In this document: positions 28,348-37,743 of the stretch, piece after piece
Position numbering within the stretch: the first letter of the stretch is position 1
Layout: every line of letters begins with the position of its first letter
Assembly (NCBI RefSeq): GCF_900130055.1
Contig: NZ_FQXU01000004.1
Location: forward strand, 1-64,000
DNA: 64,000 bases
Reading direction: 5' to 3'
DNA from: Clostridium intestinale DSM 6191
GTDB taxonomy: Bacteria > Bacillota > Clostridia > Clostridiales > Clostridiaceae
The notes under the pieces: model-generated
What the model saw: the letters and a program-made list of their open reading frames with translations, nothing else
Databases searched by the model: none
Told to the model about the DNA's origin: nothing
Program-made: the position numbers and the translations under genes

Positions 28348-29214
28348 CTATTTAATTACACCTGTAGCTATTAATGCTACTAATATTATTCCTGCAAAAA
28401 TTCTATAAATAGCAAAAATTCTCATTGGTTTTTTCTTCAAAAATGCAATAAATCCTTCAATAACAAGTAATGCTACTAGAAATGCCACCACAAATCCTAC
28501 TGCCAAGGCTAACCATTCGGTTGAAGTCATAGTTGCATATCCTTTATATTTTATTAAATCAAGACCTGATGCTCCTATCATAGCTGGTATTGCTAAAAAG
28601 AATGAAAATTCTGCCGATACTGGAGTACTTAAACCGGAAACCCATCCTCCCATAATTGTAGAGGCACTTCTTGACATACCAGGCCACATAGCAAGGCATT
28701 GAAATATACCAACTTTTATAGCTTGAACAAAAGATATCTTATCTATATCTCTTGTAACATTTTTTTTGTATTTAAGATTTCTTCTAAAATTATTTTCAAT
28801 TAATATTAAAAGAATTCCACCTACTATAAATCCAATAGCAACTGTTTTTGTTGAAAATAATTTTTCTTTAATAAGATCATGAAATGCAAAACCTAATATA
28901 ATGGCAGGGATTGTACCTATTAAAACCGATATCCAAAAATCAAATCCTCTTTTAGCTTCTTTTTTCCCACCAAAAAGAAATTTAAAAAATTCTAACACAG
29001 TAGTATATATCTTCTTCCAATATAGAACGACAACAGCCAAAATAGCACCTAGTTGAATAACTACTTCAAACATATCTGCAAATTCACCTTTAAAATCTAT
29101 AAGGTTCCCAACTAATATCATATGTCCTGTTGATGATATTGGTATAAATTCTGTTATTCCTTCAACTACTGCTATAACTATAGCTTTTAAAATAACTAAA
29201 TAATCAATTCCCAT
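28348..29214 (-). CDS. uppP: Undecaprenyl-diphosphate phosphatase
   Basis: An integral membrane enzyme that recycles the C55 lipid carrier for wall synthesis and confers bacitracin tolerance. The signatures EGITEFIPISSTGH (residues 19-32) and PGMSRSASTIMGG contain the catalytic Glu, Ser and Arg residues. There are about eight hydrophobic segments in 288 aa. The RBS is AAGGAGAG. It is monocistronic with its own terminator. Confidence 0.96.
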   Translation of the reverse strand: MGIDYLVILKAIVIAVVEGITEFIPISSTGHMILVGNLIDFKGEFADMFEVVIQLGAILAVVVLYWKKIYTTVLEFFKFLFGGKKEAKRGFDFWISVLIGTIPAIILGFAFHDLIKEKLFSTKTVAIGFIVGGILLILIENNFRRNLKYKKNVTRDIDKISFVQAIKVGIFQCLAMWPGMSRSASTIMGGWVSGLSTPVSAEFSFFLAIPAMIGASGLDLIKYKGYATMTSTEWLALAVGFVVAFLVALLVIEGFIAFLKKKPMRIFAIYRIFAGIILVALIATGVIK

Positions 29215-29551
29215 TCTTTCTCTCCTTAACCTAATATTTATAATCTAAAATTAATTATAGAACCTATAACTTTTCTTGTCCATCTTATTGAAAGTTTCTT
29301 AATAAATATGTTACTAATTTTTATCCATAACTTACCAGAATATAAAAACTAATTCAGGTTAATATAATAGCATGGAACAAATAATGATTAAGCCAATACT
29401 TAAATGATTCTTTTAGATTTATTTAAGCTTGCTAGAATTGAGTATAAGTTGATTCAGATTTATATTTGATCTAGTGAATTCTATATGGTTAGGAAAAGTG
29501 TTTTTATAGTCGGAAACTAAAACTTCTTATTATACTAATATTCCAACTTAT

Positions 29552-29664
29552 CATATAGGGTTTAGCTAACATCATATAAGGTGTTGTAATGATGTTATAT
29601 AGCCGTGAGGTTATATAGGGTTGTGTAGATATTTTATATGGTGGAACGAACCATTGTTATAGGT
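29552..29664. repeat. Six spaced copies of a TATATAGG-like motif
   Basis: Copies start near 29553, 29574, 29597, 29613, 29636 and 29659 (for example ATATAGGG, ATATAAGG, ATATAGCC, ATATGGTG). The spacing is ~21-23 bp except one of 16, close to two helical turns. Unlike the octamer arrays the period is not exact. Function unknown. Confidence 0.4.
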
Positions 29665-29801
29665 AGTGATTTATTTGTATTTAGTCGAAAGATTATCTAT
29701 GTATAATAAATTATTTATAATGGTGTTAGTTTAATCTTATTTGTTCTTTATTTTTTTCATATACCACGTACATCCTTCCCCTTCCTCTTTAGAATATCTT
29801 T

Positions 29802-29843
29802 ATATGAAAAATGACACCTAAAAATAGGTGTCATTTTTCATAT
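29802..29843 (-). terminator. Terminator of manA
   Basis: A 19-bp perfect stem (ATATGAAAAATGACACCTA and its complement) with a 4-nt loop immediately after the manA stop. Confidence 0.9.
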
Positions 29844-29844
29844 A

Positions 29845-30822
29845 TTATCCTCTTATGTTATTTAAAATCTCTTCTTCAACTTTTTTAGCATCTGGAACAT
29901 AAGATTTTAAAACTTTTAAATTACCTTTAACACTATATTCTCCTAATGTTGCCGGAATAAAAACTGAATCTCCTTTAGTAATGGTTAAATTCCCATTTTC
30001 ATGATGTATTTCACCATTTCCTTCTACACAAGTTAAAAGATAAAATCTTTCTTTATCACTCACTTCTTTAACTTCAGTTTTTATATCGTATTTTTCAATA
30101 GAAAAGTATTCACATAAAGAAAGATAAGTTTTTTCATATCCATCATACTTTACTGTAATTCCATTAGACTTTTCTCCCTTAAGTGAAAAATCTATTACAT
30201 CTAAAGCTTTTTCTACATGAATTTCTCTTCCTCTATTATAATCATATACTCTATAAGTAGTATCACTATTTTGCTGAATTTCAGCTATTAATACTCCTTC
30301 TCCAATAGCGTGAACTAATCCACTTTTCACAAAAAACATATCCCCAGGCTTTACTGGAACTTCATTTAGATACTTTTCTAAATTCCCTTCCTCAATGGCT
30401 TTTGCAAATTGTTCCTTTGTGCAGTCTTTTGTTCCAACAACAAGTTTTGCACCTTCTTTAGCATCTATTACATACCAAGCTTCAGTTTTTCCTAAATCCC
30501 CTTCATTTTTCAATGCATATTCGTCATTAGGATGAACTTGAACTGATAAACTATCGTTTGAAGTTATAAGTTTTAATAAAAGAGGAAATCTATCTCCCTT
30601 AACTTCTGTTCCTAATAAAGTTGTTCCTTTTTCCTCTATTAATTGAGTAAAAGACATTCCTTTATACTCACCATTTGCAACTATTCCAGTTCCATTTGGA
30701 TGACATGCTATATCCCAGCTCTCACCAATAACACCTTCTGGAAGATTATCTCTGAATTTCTCGAACTCTCTTCCTCCCCATATTCTATCATAATACAAAT
30801 TTTCAAATATAATTGGATACAT
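29845..30822 (-). CDS. manA: Mannose-6-phosphate isomerase, class I
   Basis: Interconverts mannose 6-phosphate and fructose 6-phosphate with a zinc ion. SVQVHPNDEYAL (about residues 92-103), KTEAWYV and the later SGLVHAIGEG give the metal ligands and active-site residues. The length of 325 aa fits the short Bacillus-type enzyme. I start at ATG 30822 since GGAGGT is 6 bp away; an ATG 6 bp further upstream is too close to it. Confidence 0.94.
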   Translation of the reverse strand: MYPIIFENLYYDRIWGGREFEKFRDNLPEGVIGESWDIACHPNGTGIVANGEYKGMSFTQLIEEKGTTLLGTEVKGDRFPLLLKLITSNDSLSVQVHPNDEYALKNEGDLGKTEAWYVIDAKEGAKLVVGTKDCTKEQFAKAIEEGNLEKYLNEVPVKPGDMFFVKSGLVHAIGEGVLIAEIQQNSDTTYRVYDYNRGREIHVEKALDVIDFSLKGEKSNGITVKYDGYEKTYLSLCEYFSIEKYDIKTEVKEVSDKERFYLLTCVEGNGEIHHENGNLTITKGDSVFIPATLGEYSVKGNLKVLKSYVPDAKKVEEEILNNIRG

Positions 30823-30884
30823 GTACATACCTCCTTTTTTCTCATTTTAGCATAATACAAAATCCAATAAAATTCCACTATTAA

Positions 30885-32663
30885 TTAATAAAACAAGGTA
30901 AATTCAGGGACAGGTAGCGATGCTCCAGTTTCTTTTTGGAATTCATCATAAAGATTTTTAGCTTTATTATAATTATCCTCTATAGCCTTTTTTATTTCCT
31001 CATCATTAATTGAATCTTTTCCATCTAATGCTGCCTTTAAGTTTATCATTCCTCTATCTAAATCTCCATTTATAGAAATGTAAAAACATCCTGCATTATT
31101 TAAAGTTAGAGGATCTGCCTTATCTGCTGAATATGCATACCTAACTTCTGTTATAGCTTCAGTATATTTTTCTTTATTCATATATACGGTACCTAATGTT
31201 CTATGATATTTAGGAACTGCTTCATTTAAGGAAATTGACTTTTTTAATAAATCTACTGCTGCATCCATTTCATTGTTGGTTAATTTAATCATTGCCATAT
31301 TGTAGTTAACTTCTGAATCCATCGGTTTTACTAATGATGCTAAGTTAAAATATTCATATGCAGCATTACTATCCTTGGCTGTATACCAATAGAAGTCAGC
31401 TATTTTAACCATTATATTAAAATTAAAAGGTTCTTTAAGTAGCGCTGTTCTAAAATATGGCTCAGCCTCTTCTGTATTCCCTTTTTTCATCATTACATCT
31501 GGTATTAAAAATCCATAATTATCTGGGTAATCCTTATTAGCTAAAATGCTTTTATCAGCCATTTCTAAAGCCTTATCATATTCACCTTTTTCATAATAGT
31601 TCCAAGCTTCAGTATGGTATGCAATGTAGGAGTTTTTATTTTCTTTTGTAATTTCACCTAATAGCTCTGCTGCTTTTTCACTTTCTCCTAAATTCTCATA
31701 ATTTTTAGCTTTTATAATTTTTATATTTACTTTACCAACATCTTTTCCATCTAGTTCTTGTAGATACTTGTCTGCCATATCTGCTGATACAGAAGACATA
31801 GAATAAACCTTAGCAATCCACATTTTGTACGCAAGTTCTTCTGGCTCTTTAGAAACTCTCTCAACCAATTTCTCTAATATAAAATTCTTATTATAAGCAG
31901 CTTCTTGAGCTATGATGTCAAAAACCTTCTGCTCATCTTTATCCTTATTCCAAGCTTCTTTTAATGTATCTAATCCTTTGTCCCAATCATTTAGAATCAT
32001 CTGCATCTTAGCTAAAACAGCTATATCATAAGCTGATTCCTCATCAACAGGATATTCTTTAACTAACTCTTCTGCTTTATTTTTTTCTCCATTTACCATA
32101 TATACTGTATACATTGTTTTTATTAAAGGTTTGTACCCTTCATATGTATCTAAAAATTCTTCACCTATTTTAAGTGCATCATCATAATCCTTATTCATGA
32201 AATAAGTAAAAACTACATGGTTTATGAACTCTTTATCCTTTTCTATAAGTTTTTCAGTTTTTGAAACCATAAGCTCATCTCTTTTTTCCATTGCTTCCTT
32301 TAATAGATTATTTGACTGCTCGTAATCTCTTTTAACTGAGTGTACCTCTGCCATTTTAACTGTCCAAATAGGCCATTTATCGTCTTCTTGTATCTTTTTA
32401 TATTCAACTAAAGAATTTTCAAAATCTCTTTCATAAAAAAGAGTTTCTGCTTTGTTATTCGCAATGGTTAATCGTCCCTTTTTAAGGGTAGCTACTGTGG
32501 AGAAAATAACAATACATAAAACTGCTACTACAATTCCTACAAATGTTTTAGATTTTAAGAAGCTCCATTTCTCAGCCGCCTTATTATATTTACTATAAAG
32601 TGTTTTTATTAATTTCTTACACTTATCCTTAATCATGTATAGGTTTTCCTTGAAATTATCCAT
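30885..32663 (-). CDS. Membrane-anchored tetratricopeptide repeat protein
   Basis: A 592-aa protein with a basic cytoplasmic N-terminus, one transmembrane segment (about residues 43-61) and then ~500 residues of TPR helices outside the membrane. Typical TPR packing is seen in AWNYYEKGEYDKALEMADKS and the repeats that follow (AEPYFRTALLKEPFN). The function is probably scaffolding of an envelope complex; no catalytic motif is visible. It is divergent from murT-gatD. The RBS is AGGAGG. Confidence 0.85.
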   Translation of the reverse strand: MDNFKENLYMIKDKCKKLIKTLYSKYNKAAEKWSFLKSKTFVGIVVAVLCIVIFSTVATLKKGRLTIANNKAETLFYERDFENSLVEYKKIQEDDKWPIWTVKMAEVHSVKRDYEQSNNLLKEAMEKRDELMVSKTEKLIEKDKEFINHVVFTYFMNKDYDDALKIGEEFLDTYEGYKPLIKTMYTVYMVNGEKNKAEELVKEYPVDEESAYDIAVLAKMQMILNDWDKGLDTLKEAWNKDKDEQKVFDIIAQEAAYNKNFILEKLVERVSKEPEELAYKMWIAKVYSMSSVSADMADKYLQELDGKDVGKVNIKIIKAKNYENLGESEKAAELLGEITKENKNSYIAYHTEAWNYYEKGEYDKALEMADKSILANKDYPDNYGFLIPDVMMKKGNTEEAEPYFRTALLKEPFNFNIMVKIADFYWYTAKDSNAAYEYFNLASLVKPMDSEVNYNMAMIKLTNNEMDAAVDLLKKSISLNEAVPKYHRTLGTVYMNKEKYTEAITEVRYAYSADKADPLTLNNAGCFYISINGDLDRGMINLKAALDGKDSINDEEIKKAIEDNYNKAKNLYDEFQKETGASLPVPEFTLFY

Positions 32664-32831
32664 ATTTCCTCCTAAAATTTCATAATTCCTAAGTAGATTC
32701 TAACAAAATACTTCTTAAAAAGCTATAAATTTTGTTGTACAAATTTATTTTATATAAATTATCCATTATGTTATACTTCTAATTAGATTTAAAATATATA
32801 TTATAGTCAATAATCTAAAAAGATTGATTAA

Positions 32832-34235
32832 TTGAAAATTTTAGTGTATATAAATTATGTTAAAAGATTTTTAAAGGTGGTGGGCAAAATTAATATTAAG
32901 TCTTTAATTAGTATAATAGCCGGTAAAACAACAATATTTTTATCAAAGAAGCTCTTTAAGGGAGGAAGTAATTTTCCTGGTAGAGTATCTTTAAAGTTAA
33001 ATAAAAGAATATTAAAAGATATAGCTAAAAATTATAAAGTAATCCTTGTAACAGGTACTAATGGTAAGACCACTACTACTTCTATGATTACTAATATCAT
33101 AAAAAACAATGGTCTTTCTGTAGTTACTAATAGTACTGGAGCCAACATGTTATCTGGAATAGTTTCATGTTTTGTTGAAAACTACAAGTTCATCTCTAAA
33201 GAATTAAGATATGCTGTAATTGAAGTTGATGAAGCTAATGTTAAGTTTATAACTGAACATATTTCTCCTGATATAATAACAATAACTAATCTATTTAGAG
33301 ATCAATTAGATAGATATGGCGAAGTTTATACAACCTTAGAAAAAATTCTTGAAGGAATTAAGAAGGTTCCAAACAGTACCCTAGTTTTAAATGGAGACGA
33401 GTCCCTACTTGGACGATTAGATTTACCAAATCCTAAAGTTTATTATGGTTTTAATGCTTCTGTTAATGATGATAATAAAATAGATATAAACGCTGATGCT
33501 AAGTTCTGTAAGTTCTGTAAAGCTCCTTATTCTTATAATTTTATTACCTACAATCATTTAGGTGATTATTATTGTCCAGAATGTGATTTTAAGAGAGAAG
33601 AACTTAAGTATAGTGTTGATAACATTCTAGAACTTACTGCAGATAGTTCCAAAATAACCTTTAATGGTAATGAAGTGGTTTTAACTCAATCTGGTGTTTA
33701 TAATATTTACAATGGTTTATGTGCTTATTCTATTGCTAAGGAACTTGATTTAACAGATGAAAAAATAATTGAATCACTAGGTAATCAATCCTCTAGTTTT
33801 GGTAGACAAGAGACACTAACCATAAACAATAAGGAAATTAAAATAATATTAGTTAAAAATCCTGCTGGATATAATCAAGCTATAGATACTCTTTGTCTTA
33901 ATAAAGATGAGTTCTCAGCAGCATTTTTGCTTAATGATAATTATGCTGATGGTAGAGATGTATCTTGGATATGGGATGTTCACTTTGAAAAGTTAAACAC
34001 TCTTAACTTAAATGATATATTTATCTCAGGAATAAGAATGTATGATATGGCTCTAAGACTTAAAATAGCTGGTCTTAATGATGAAAAGTTTATAGTTAAA
34101 GAGGATTATGAAGGACTTACAAGTTCTATATTAGCTAGTGAAAGTAAAAATATTTATATTTTAGCTACTTACACTGCTATGATCAATTATAGAAAATATC
34201 TTCACTCAAAAGGATATATAGAAAAACTTTGGTAG
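32832..34235 (+). CDS. murT: Lipid II isoglutaminyl synthase, Mur ligase subunit
   Basis: MurT with GatD amidates the D-Glu of lipid II, affecting crosslinking and beta-lactam tolerance. The ATP loop VTGTNGKTTTT is near residue 75, and the MurT-specific Cys4 zinc insert is CKFC...YYCPEC. C-terminal DUF1727 follows. The start is uncertain: TTG 32832 is a permitted codon but has no RBS. AAAGGTGG (32873-32880) points instead to an ATT at 32889, where the conserved N-terminal NIKSLISIIAGK begins. The coordinates given are the outer limit. Confidence 0.93.
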   Translation: MKILVYINYVKRFLKVVGKINIKSLISIIAGKTTIFLSKKLFKGGSNFPGRVSLKLNKRILKDIAKNYKVILVTGTNGKTTTTSMITNIIKNNGLSVVTNSTGANMLSGIVSCFVENYKFISKELRYAVIEVDEANVKFITEHISPDIITITNLFRDQLDRYGEVYTTLEKILEGIKKVPNSTLVLNGDESLLGRLDLPNPKVYYGFNASVNDDNKIDINADAKFCKFCKAPYSYNFITYNHLGDYYCPECDFKREELKYSVDNILELTADSSKITFNGNEVVLTQSGVYNIYNGLCAYSIAKELDLTDEKIIESLGNQSSSFGRQETLTINNKEIKIILVKNPAGYNQAIDTLCLNKDEFSAAFLLNDNYADGRDVSWIWDVHFEKLNTLNLNDIFISGIRMYDMALRLKIAGLNDEKFIVKEDYEGLTSSILASESKNIYILATYTAMINYRKYLHSKGYIEKLW

Positions 34236-34246
34236 GAGGTTTAGTT

Positions 34247-34981
34247 ATGGAAATAAATATTTGTCACCTTTACCCTGATTTATTGAATGTATATGGTGAT
34301 TTAGGAAACATATTAATATTGAAACACAGATGTGAAAAAAGAGGAATTAATGTAAACATAATAAATCTCTCTTTAGATGAACCTTTTATGAAAGATGAAT
34401 ATGATATAGTGTTTTTTGGCGGTGGTCAAGATTATGAGCAATCCATTGTTTCAAGAGATTTAACTGGAGAAAAAAGGGATGCTATAAGAGATTATATAGA
34501 GGATGGAAAAGTTTTTTTATCTATATGTGGCGGATATCAGCTTTTAGGAAAATATTATTCTGCACCAAATGGAGAAAAGTTAGATGGATTAAATATTTTA
34601 GACCTTTATACAGAAGGTGGAGATAATAGGTTTATAGGTAATACTATGATTCATAATGAAGATTTTAATGAGACCTATGTAGGATTTGAAAACCACTCTG
34701 GAAGAACTTATCTAGGTGAGGGATTAAAACCTCTTGGAAAATGCATCACAGGTTATGGTAATAACGGTGAAGATGGTATGGAAGGATGTATTTATAAAAA
34801 TACTTACGGAAGTTATTTTCATGGTCCACTTCTTTCTAAAAATCCTGAATTTGCAGACAGATTAATTAAAAATGCTTTAGCTCATAAAGGAATTGAAATA
34901 GACCTTACTCCTTTAGATGATTCCTTTGAATTAAAAGCTAAAGAAAATGTAATGAACTCTTTAAAGAATAAACCAGCTTAA
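34247..34981 (+). CDS. gatD: Lipid II isoglutaminyl synthase, glutamine amidotransferase subunit
   Basis: A class I-type glutaminase that supplies ammonia to MurT. FLSICGGYQLLG contains the catalytic Cys and GSYFHGPLLSKNP the catalytic His. ICHLYPDLLNVYGDLGN is the characteristic GatD N-terminus. I start at ATG 34247, after AGGAGGT, 11 bp past the murT stop; the pair is an operon. The stop overlaps the convergent Nudix stop by 4 bp. Confidence 0.95.
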   Translation: MEINICHLYPDLLNVYGDLGNILILKHRCEKRGINVNIINLSLDEPFMKDEYDIVFFGGGQDYEQSIVSRDLTGEKRDAIRDYIEDGKVFLSICGGYQLLGKYYSAPNGEKLDGLNILDLYTEGGDNRFIGNTMIHNEDFNETYVGFENHSGRTYLGEGLKPLGKCITGYGNNGEDGMEGCIYKNTYGSYFHGPLLSKNPEFADRLIKNALAHKGIEIDLTPLDDSFELKAKENVMNSLKNKPA

Positions 34982-35595
34982 CTTGGTTTATTCTTTTTTA
35001 GTATTCTAATAAATTCATATATAATTCTAGCAGTATGCCCCCATATAACCTCATCTTTCCATATATAGAAGTAGGTTTCATACATACATTTTGAAAACTT
35101 ATATCCCTCTCCTCCTCTTATAAGATCATAAGGAAAATCCTCTCCCCTATCTACTATTAATTCTCCTTCATGATATATAGGTTCATTTTCTAGTAGAAAC
35201 TTTAATGGTATCTTAATTAATGAATCTACCTCATCCTTACTATAGGTATCCTTGAGCTCCTTTATTTTAGCTACAAAAGGATACATTATTACTGAAAAAG
35301 GTGTAATAAGATAATCCATAGCAGAATATACTTCTAAATCTTCCTTATCTATTCCAAGCTCCTCAACCGTTTCTCTAATAGCTGCCTCTATAGGAGTTTC
35401 TCCCTCTTCGATTTTTCCTCCTGGCAAACAAATATCTCCTGGTTGGTGTCTAAGATTTAACGCTCTCTTCTCCAATATCAAATAAATCTCCTCATTTTCT
35501 TCGTATAAAAGAATCATAACCGAACTTCTTTTATAACTACCAATTTCTTTTGGTACTCTATTCTGTAGCAATGTTTTTATTGATTTTGTATCCAT
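34978..35595 (-). CDS. Nudix hydrolase, CoA pyrophosphatase-like
   Basis: The Nudix box GGKIEEGETPIEAAIRETVEELG carries the metal-binding Glu residues (REtVEE). The preceding LRHQPGDICLPGG resembles the UPF0035 motif of CoA diphosphatases (LRxHxGQxxFPGG), suggesting hydrolysis of CoA or related nucleotides. The length of 205 aa fits. The RBS AAGGAG precedes the ATG. Convergent with gatD with overlapping stops and no room for a terminator between them. Confidence 0.88.
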   Translation of the reverse strand: MDTKSIKTLLQNRVPKEIGSYKRSSVMILLYEENEEIYLILEKRALNLRHQPGDICLPGGKIEEGETPIEAAIRETVEELGIDKEDLEVYSAMDYLITPFSVIMYPFVAKIKELKDTYSKDEVDSLIKIPLKFLLENEPIYHEGELIVDRGEDFPYDLIRGGEGYKFSKCMYETYFYIWKDEVIWGHTARIIYEFIRILKKNKPS

Positions 35596-35716
35596 TTTGT
35601 ATCTCCTTGGTAATTATTTTTACAGTTGTTATTATACTATAATAATGTTATACTTATAAATGCCAAAATTTAAAAGTATAATTAAAAAAATATTAATACG
35701 ATAGGGAGATGACACT

Positions 35717-36985
35717 TTGAAACGCAAGAATTTAATTTCTACTTTAGTATTAACACTATCTTTAACAATAATTTCTCCTTTTATAACTAAAGCCCATGCT
35801 GTAGAAAAACTACAAACTCCAAGTATAAAAGGAACCTCAGCCATTTCTATTGATTATGAAACTGGCGAAATAATATATGCTAAAGATATTGATGCAAAGG
35901 CTTATCCAGCAAGTACTACAAAACTTATGACAGCTTTACTATTTGCTGAAAACAAATCTAAAAATGATGATATTAAATATACTGAGGAGGCAAAGGCTCA
36001 GCCAGCTTACTCTTTAAATACTAATTTCCAACCCATACCAATTGGTGGAACTATGACAGCAGCAGATGTTATGAACGCACTTTTATTGTACTCAGCTAAT
36101 GATTCTGCTTACATGGTTGCTGATGCTGTAGGGGGTACATCTGATAACTTTATCAAGATGATGAATGATAAAGCTAAAGAATTAAACCTTAAAAACACTA
36201 ATTTTGTAACACCTAATGGAGTTGATGATGGTCCAAATGGAGATAGTCATTACACTACTGCTTTTGATTTAGCTACTATAGGAAAAGCTGCTTACCATAA
36301 TGATTGGGTAAAAGAAGTAATGGGAACTAAAAAAGCCACTATAACTATAAACAAAACTGCTGAGTTTAAAGTTGACAACAGAAATGAAAACTTAGGGCTC
36401 GATGGGTGTATAGGTGGTAAAACTGGTTTTACCACAAAAGCAGGAAGATGTTTAGTTGCTTTATATGAAAGAGATGGAAGAAAGATAGTTGGAGTTGTTT
36501 TAAACTCTGGTAAAGATATTAATAATCCTCAAGTATTTAAAGATATGGAATCTTTAATAAACTATAGTTATGCTGCTGAAAAAACATCCTACATCTCTTC
36601 TGGTACCGAAGTTGCTAAAGTTAACGTTGATTATAAGGCATTTAAATTCTTTGGACCAAAGAAAACAGTTGAAGCAAGTGTTTTAGTAGATAAAGATATA
36701 ACTATATACGATAATGATATTAACAAAAATGAAGGTACTGTAGCTGTTGATGTTCAAGGAAAAGATGCTTGGTCTTTAGCCGCTAAACCTGAAACTGAAG
36801 TTAACTTTTCTATTAGAGATTATAATCAAAAATATACAGGAAAAATAAATATAAGTACCTTTACTCTTATTAAAACTAACATAGTAACCTATTTAATTAC
36901 TTTAGGTGTTTTAATAGTTGTATTTACTTTAACATATTTATTATTAACTGCAAAAAGCAGACGTAGAAAAAGAAGATATTTTTAA
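35717..36985 (+). CDS. D-alanyl-D-alanine carboxypeptidase (PBP5-type)
   Basis: A secreted serine peptidase that trims pentapeptide side chains of peptidoglycan. It has a Sec signal peptide (to about residue 28, ...KAHA), SxxK in YPASTTKLM, SxN in YSANDSAYM and KTG in GGKTGFTTK. The C-terminal PBP5-type beta domain is followed by one hydrophobic segment and an Arg/Lys-rich tail (RRRKRRYF), giving membrane anchoring. The start is TTG with AGGGAG 8 bp away. The length of 422 aa is usual. Confidence 0.94.
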   Translation: MKRKNLISTLVLTLSLTIISPFITKAHAVEKLQTPSIKGTSAISIDYETGEIIYAKDIDAKAYPASTTKLMTALLFAENKSKNDDIKYTEEAKAQPAYSLNTNFQPIPIGGTMTAADVMNALLLYSANDSAYMVADAVGGTSDNFIKMMNDKAKELNLKNTNFVTPNGVDDGPNGDSHYTTAFDLATIGKAAYHNDWVKEVMGTKKATITINKTAEFKVDNRNENLGLDGCIGGKTGFTTKAGRCLVALYERDGRKIVGVVLNSGKDINNPQVFKDMESLINYSYAAEKTSYISSGTEVAKVNVDYKAFKFFGPKKTVEASVLVDKDITIYDNDINKNEGTVAVDVQGKDAWSLAAKPETEVNFSIRDYNQKYTGKINISTFTLIKTNIVTYLITLGVLIVVFTLTYLLLTAKSRRRKRRYF

Positions 36986-36990
36986 TAAAT

Positions 36991-37026
36991 AAATGCCATA
37001 GCTAGTCTAATCGAGCTATGGCATTT
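36991..37026. terminator. Bidirectional terminator between the carboxypeptidase and ppaX genes
   Basis: AAATGCCATAGCT / AGCTATGGCATTT, a perfect 13-bp stem with a 10-nt loop between convergent genes. Confidence 0.85.
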
Positions 37027-37030
37027 CATT

Positions 37031-37684
37031 TCACACTATTTTTTTCTTTAAATTTTTTACTATCTTAACTATCTCAATAGGACTATCTATAAGATAATCT
37101 GGATTAGTGCTTATTAATTCCTCTATTGGAACCACTGTATATCTAACTCCTATAGTTTTACACCCTGCATCTCTTCCACAGATTATATCAAAAGTTGCAT
37201 CACCAACCATCATAGCCTCATAAGGATCAACTCCTAATAATCTACAAGCCTCTATAGCTGGTTCTGGACTTGGTTTATGCTTTTCCGTCGCCTCAGGTGT
37301 CATAATTACATCAAACAAATCATATATTCCTGCTATTTTCAATCCTCTATCTGCCATTATTTTTCTTTTGGACGTTACTATCCCAAGTTTAACTCCCATT
37401 TCTTTAAGTTCTTGGAGCATGTCCTTCACTTCTGGAAATGCATAACACATAGTATCATGTTTAACATCATTAAGACCTCTATAAGTAGTTACTAATTCCT
37501 CCAACTTATCTTCAGTATAAGGTATCAATGATTGAACTAACGGTTTCCCAAATAGTCTTGATATTTCATCGTCTGAAGGTTCGATATCTAATACTTTTTT
37601 AAATGCTTCTCTAAAGGAAGTTAAAATAAGCTCGTTAGTATCAAGTATTGTTCCATCTAAATCAAATAAAACTGCTTTTATCAT
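37031..37684 (-). CDS. ppaX: HAD-superfamily phosphatase, PpaX-like pyrophosphatase
   Basis: The nucleophile motif DLDGTILDTNELI is at the N-terminus, TSKRKIMADRGL covers motif II, and GDATFDIICGRDAGC provides the C-terminal Asp ligands. The 217-aa length, cap domain and overall pattern fit PpaX, which hydrolyses PPi released by HPr serine dephosphorylation. A phosphoglycolate phosphatase role is the main alternative. No hprK neighbour is seen. Confidence 0.85.
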   Translation of the reverse strand: MIKAVLFDLDGTILDTNELILTSFREAFKKVLDIEPSDDEISRLFGKPLVQSLIPYTEDKLEELVTTYRGLNDVKHDTMCYAFPEVKDMLQELKEMGVKLGIVTSKRKIMADRGLKIAGIYDLFDVIMTPEATEKHKPSPEPAIEACRLLGVDPYEAMMVGDATFDIICGRDAGCKTIGVRYTVVPIEELISTNPDYLIDSPIEIVKIVKNLKKKIV

Positions 37685-37743
37685 AAAAGTCTCCTTCTTT
37701 CGTTAAAGTTATCCTCAATAAATATAACTATACCTTATACCGC

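Larger units (their letters stand above)
29215..29844. other. 630-bp gene-free region with spaced TATATAGG motifs
   Basis: I find no gene with an RBS on either strand. The middle (29552-29664) has six degenerate copies of a TATATAGG-like motif spaced about 16-23 bp apart. The right end carries the manA terminator (29802-29843). The rest is AT-rich. Confidence 0.45.

Noticed and set aside
34978-34981. gatD/Nudix overlapping stop codons as a regulatory device
   Set aside because: A 4-bp convergent overlap is common in compact genomes, and no hairpin accompanies it.
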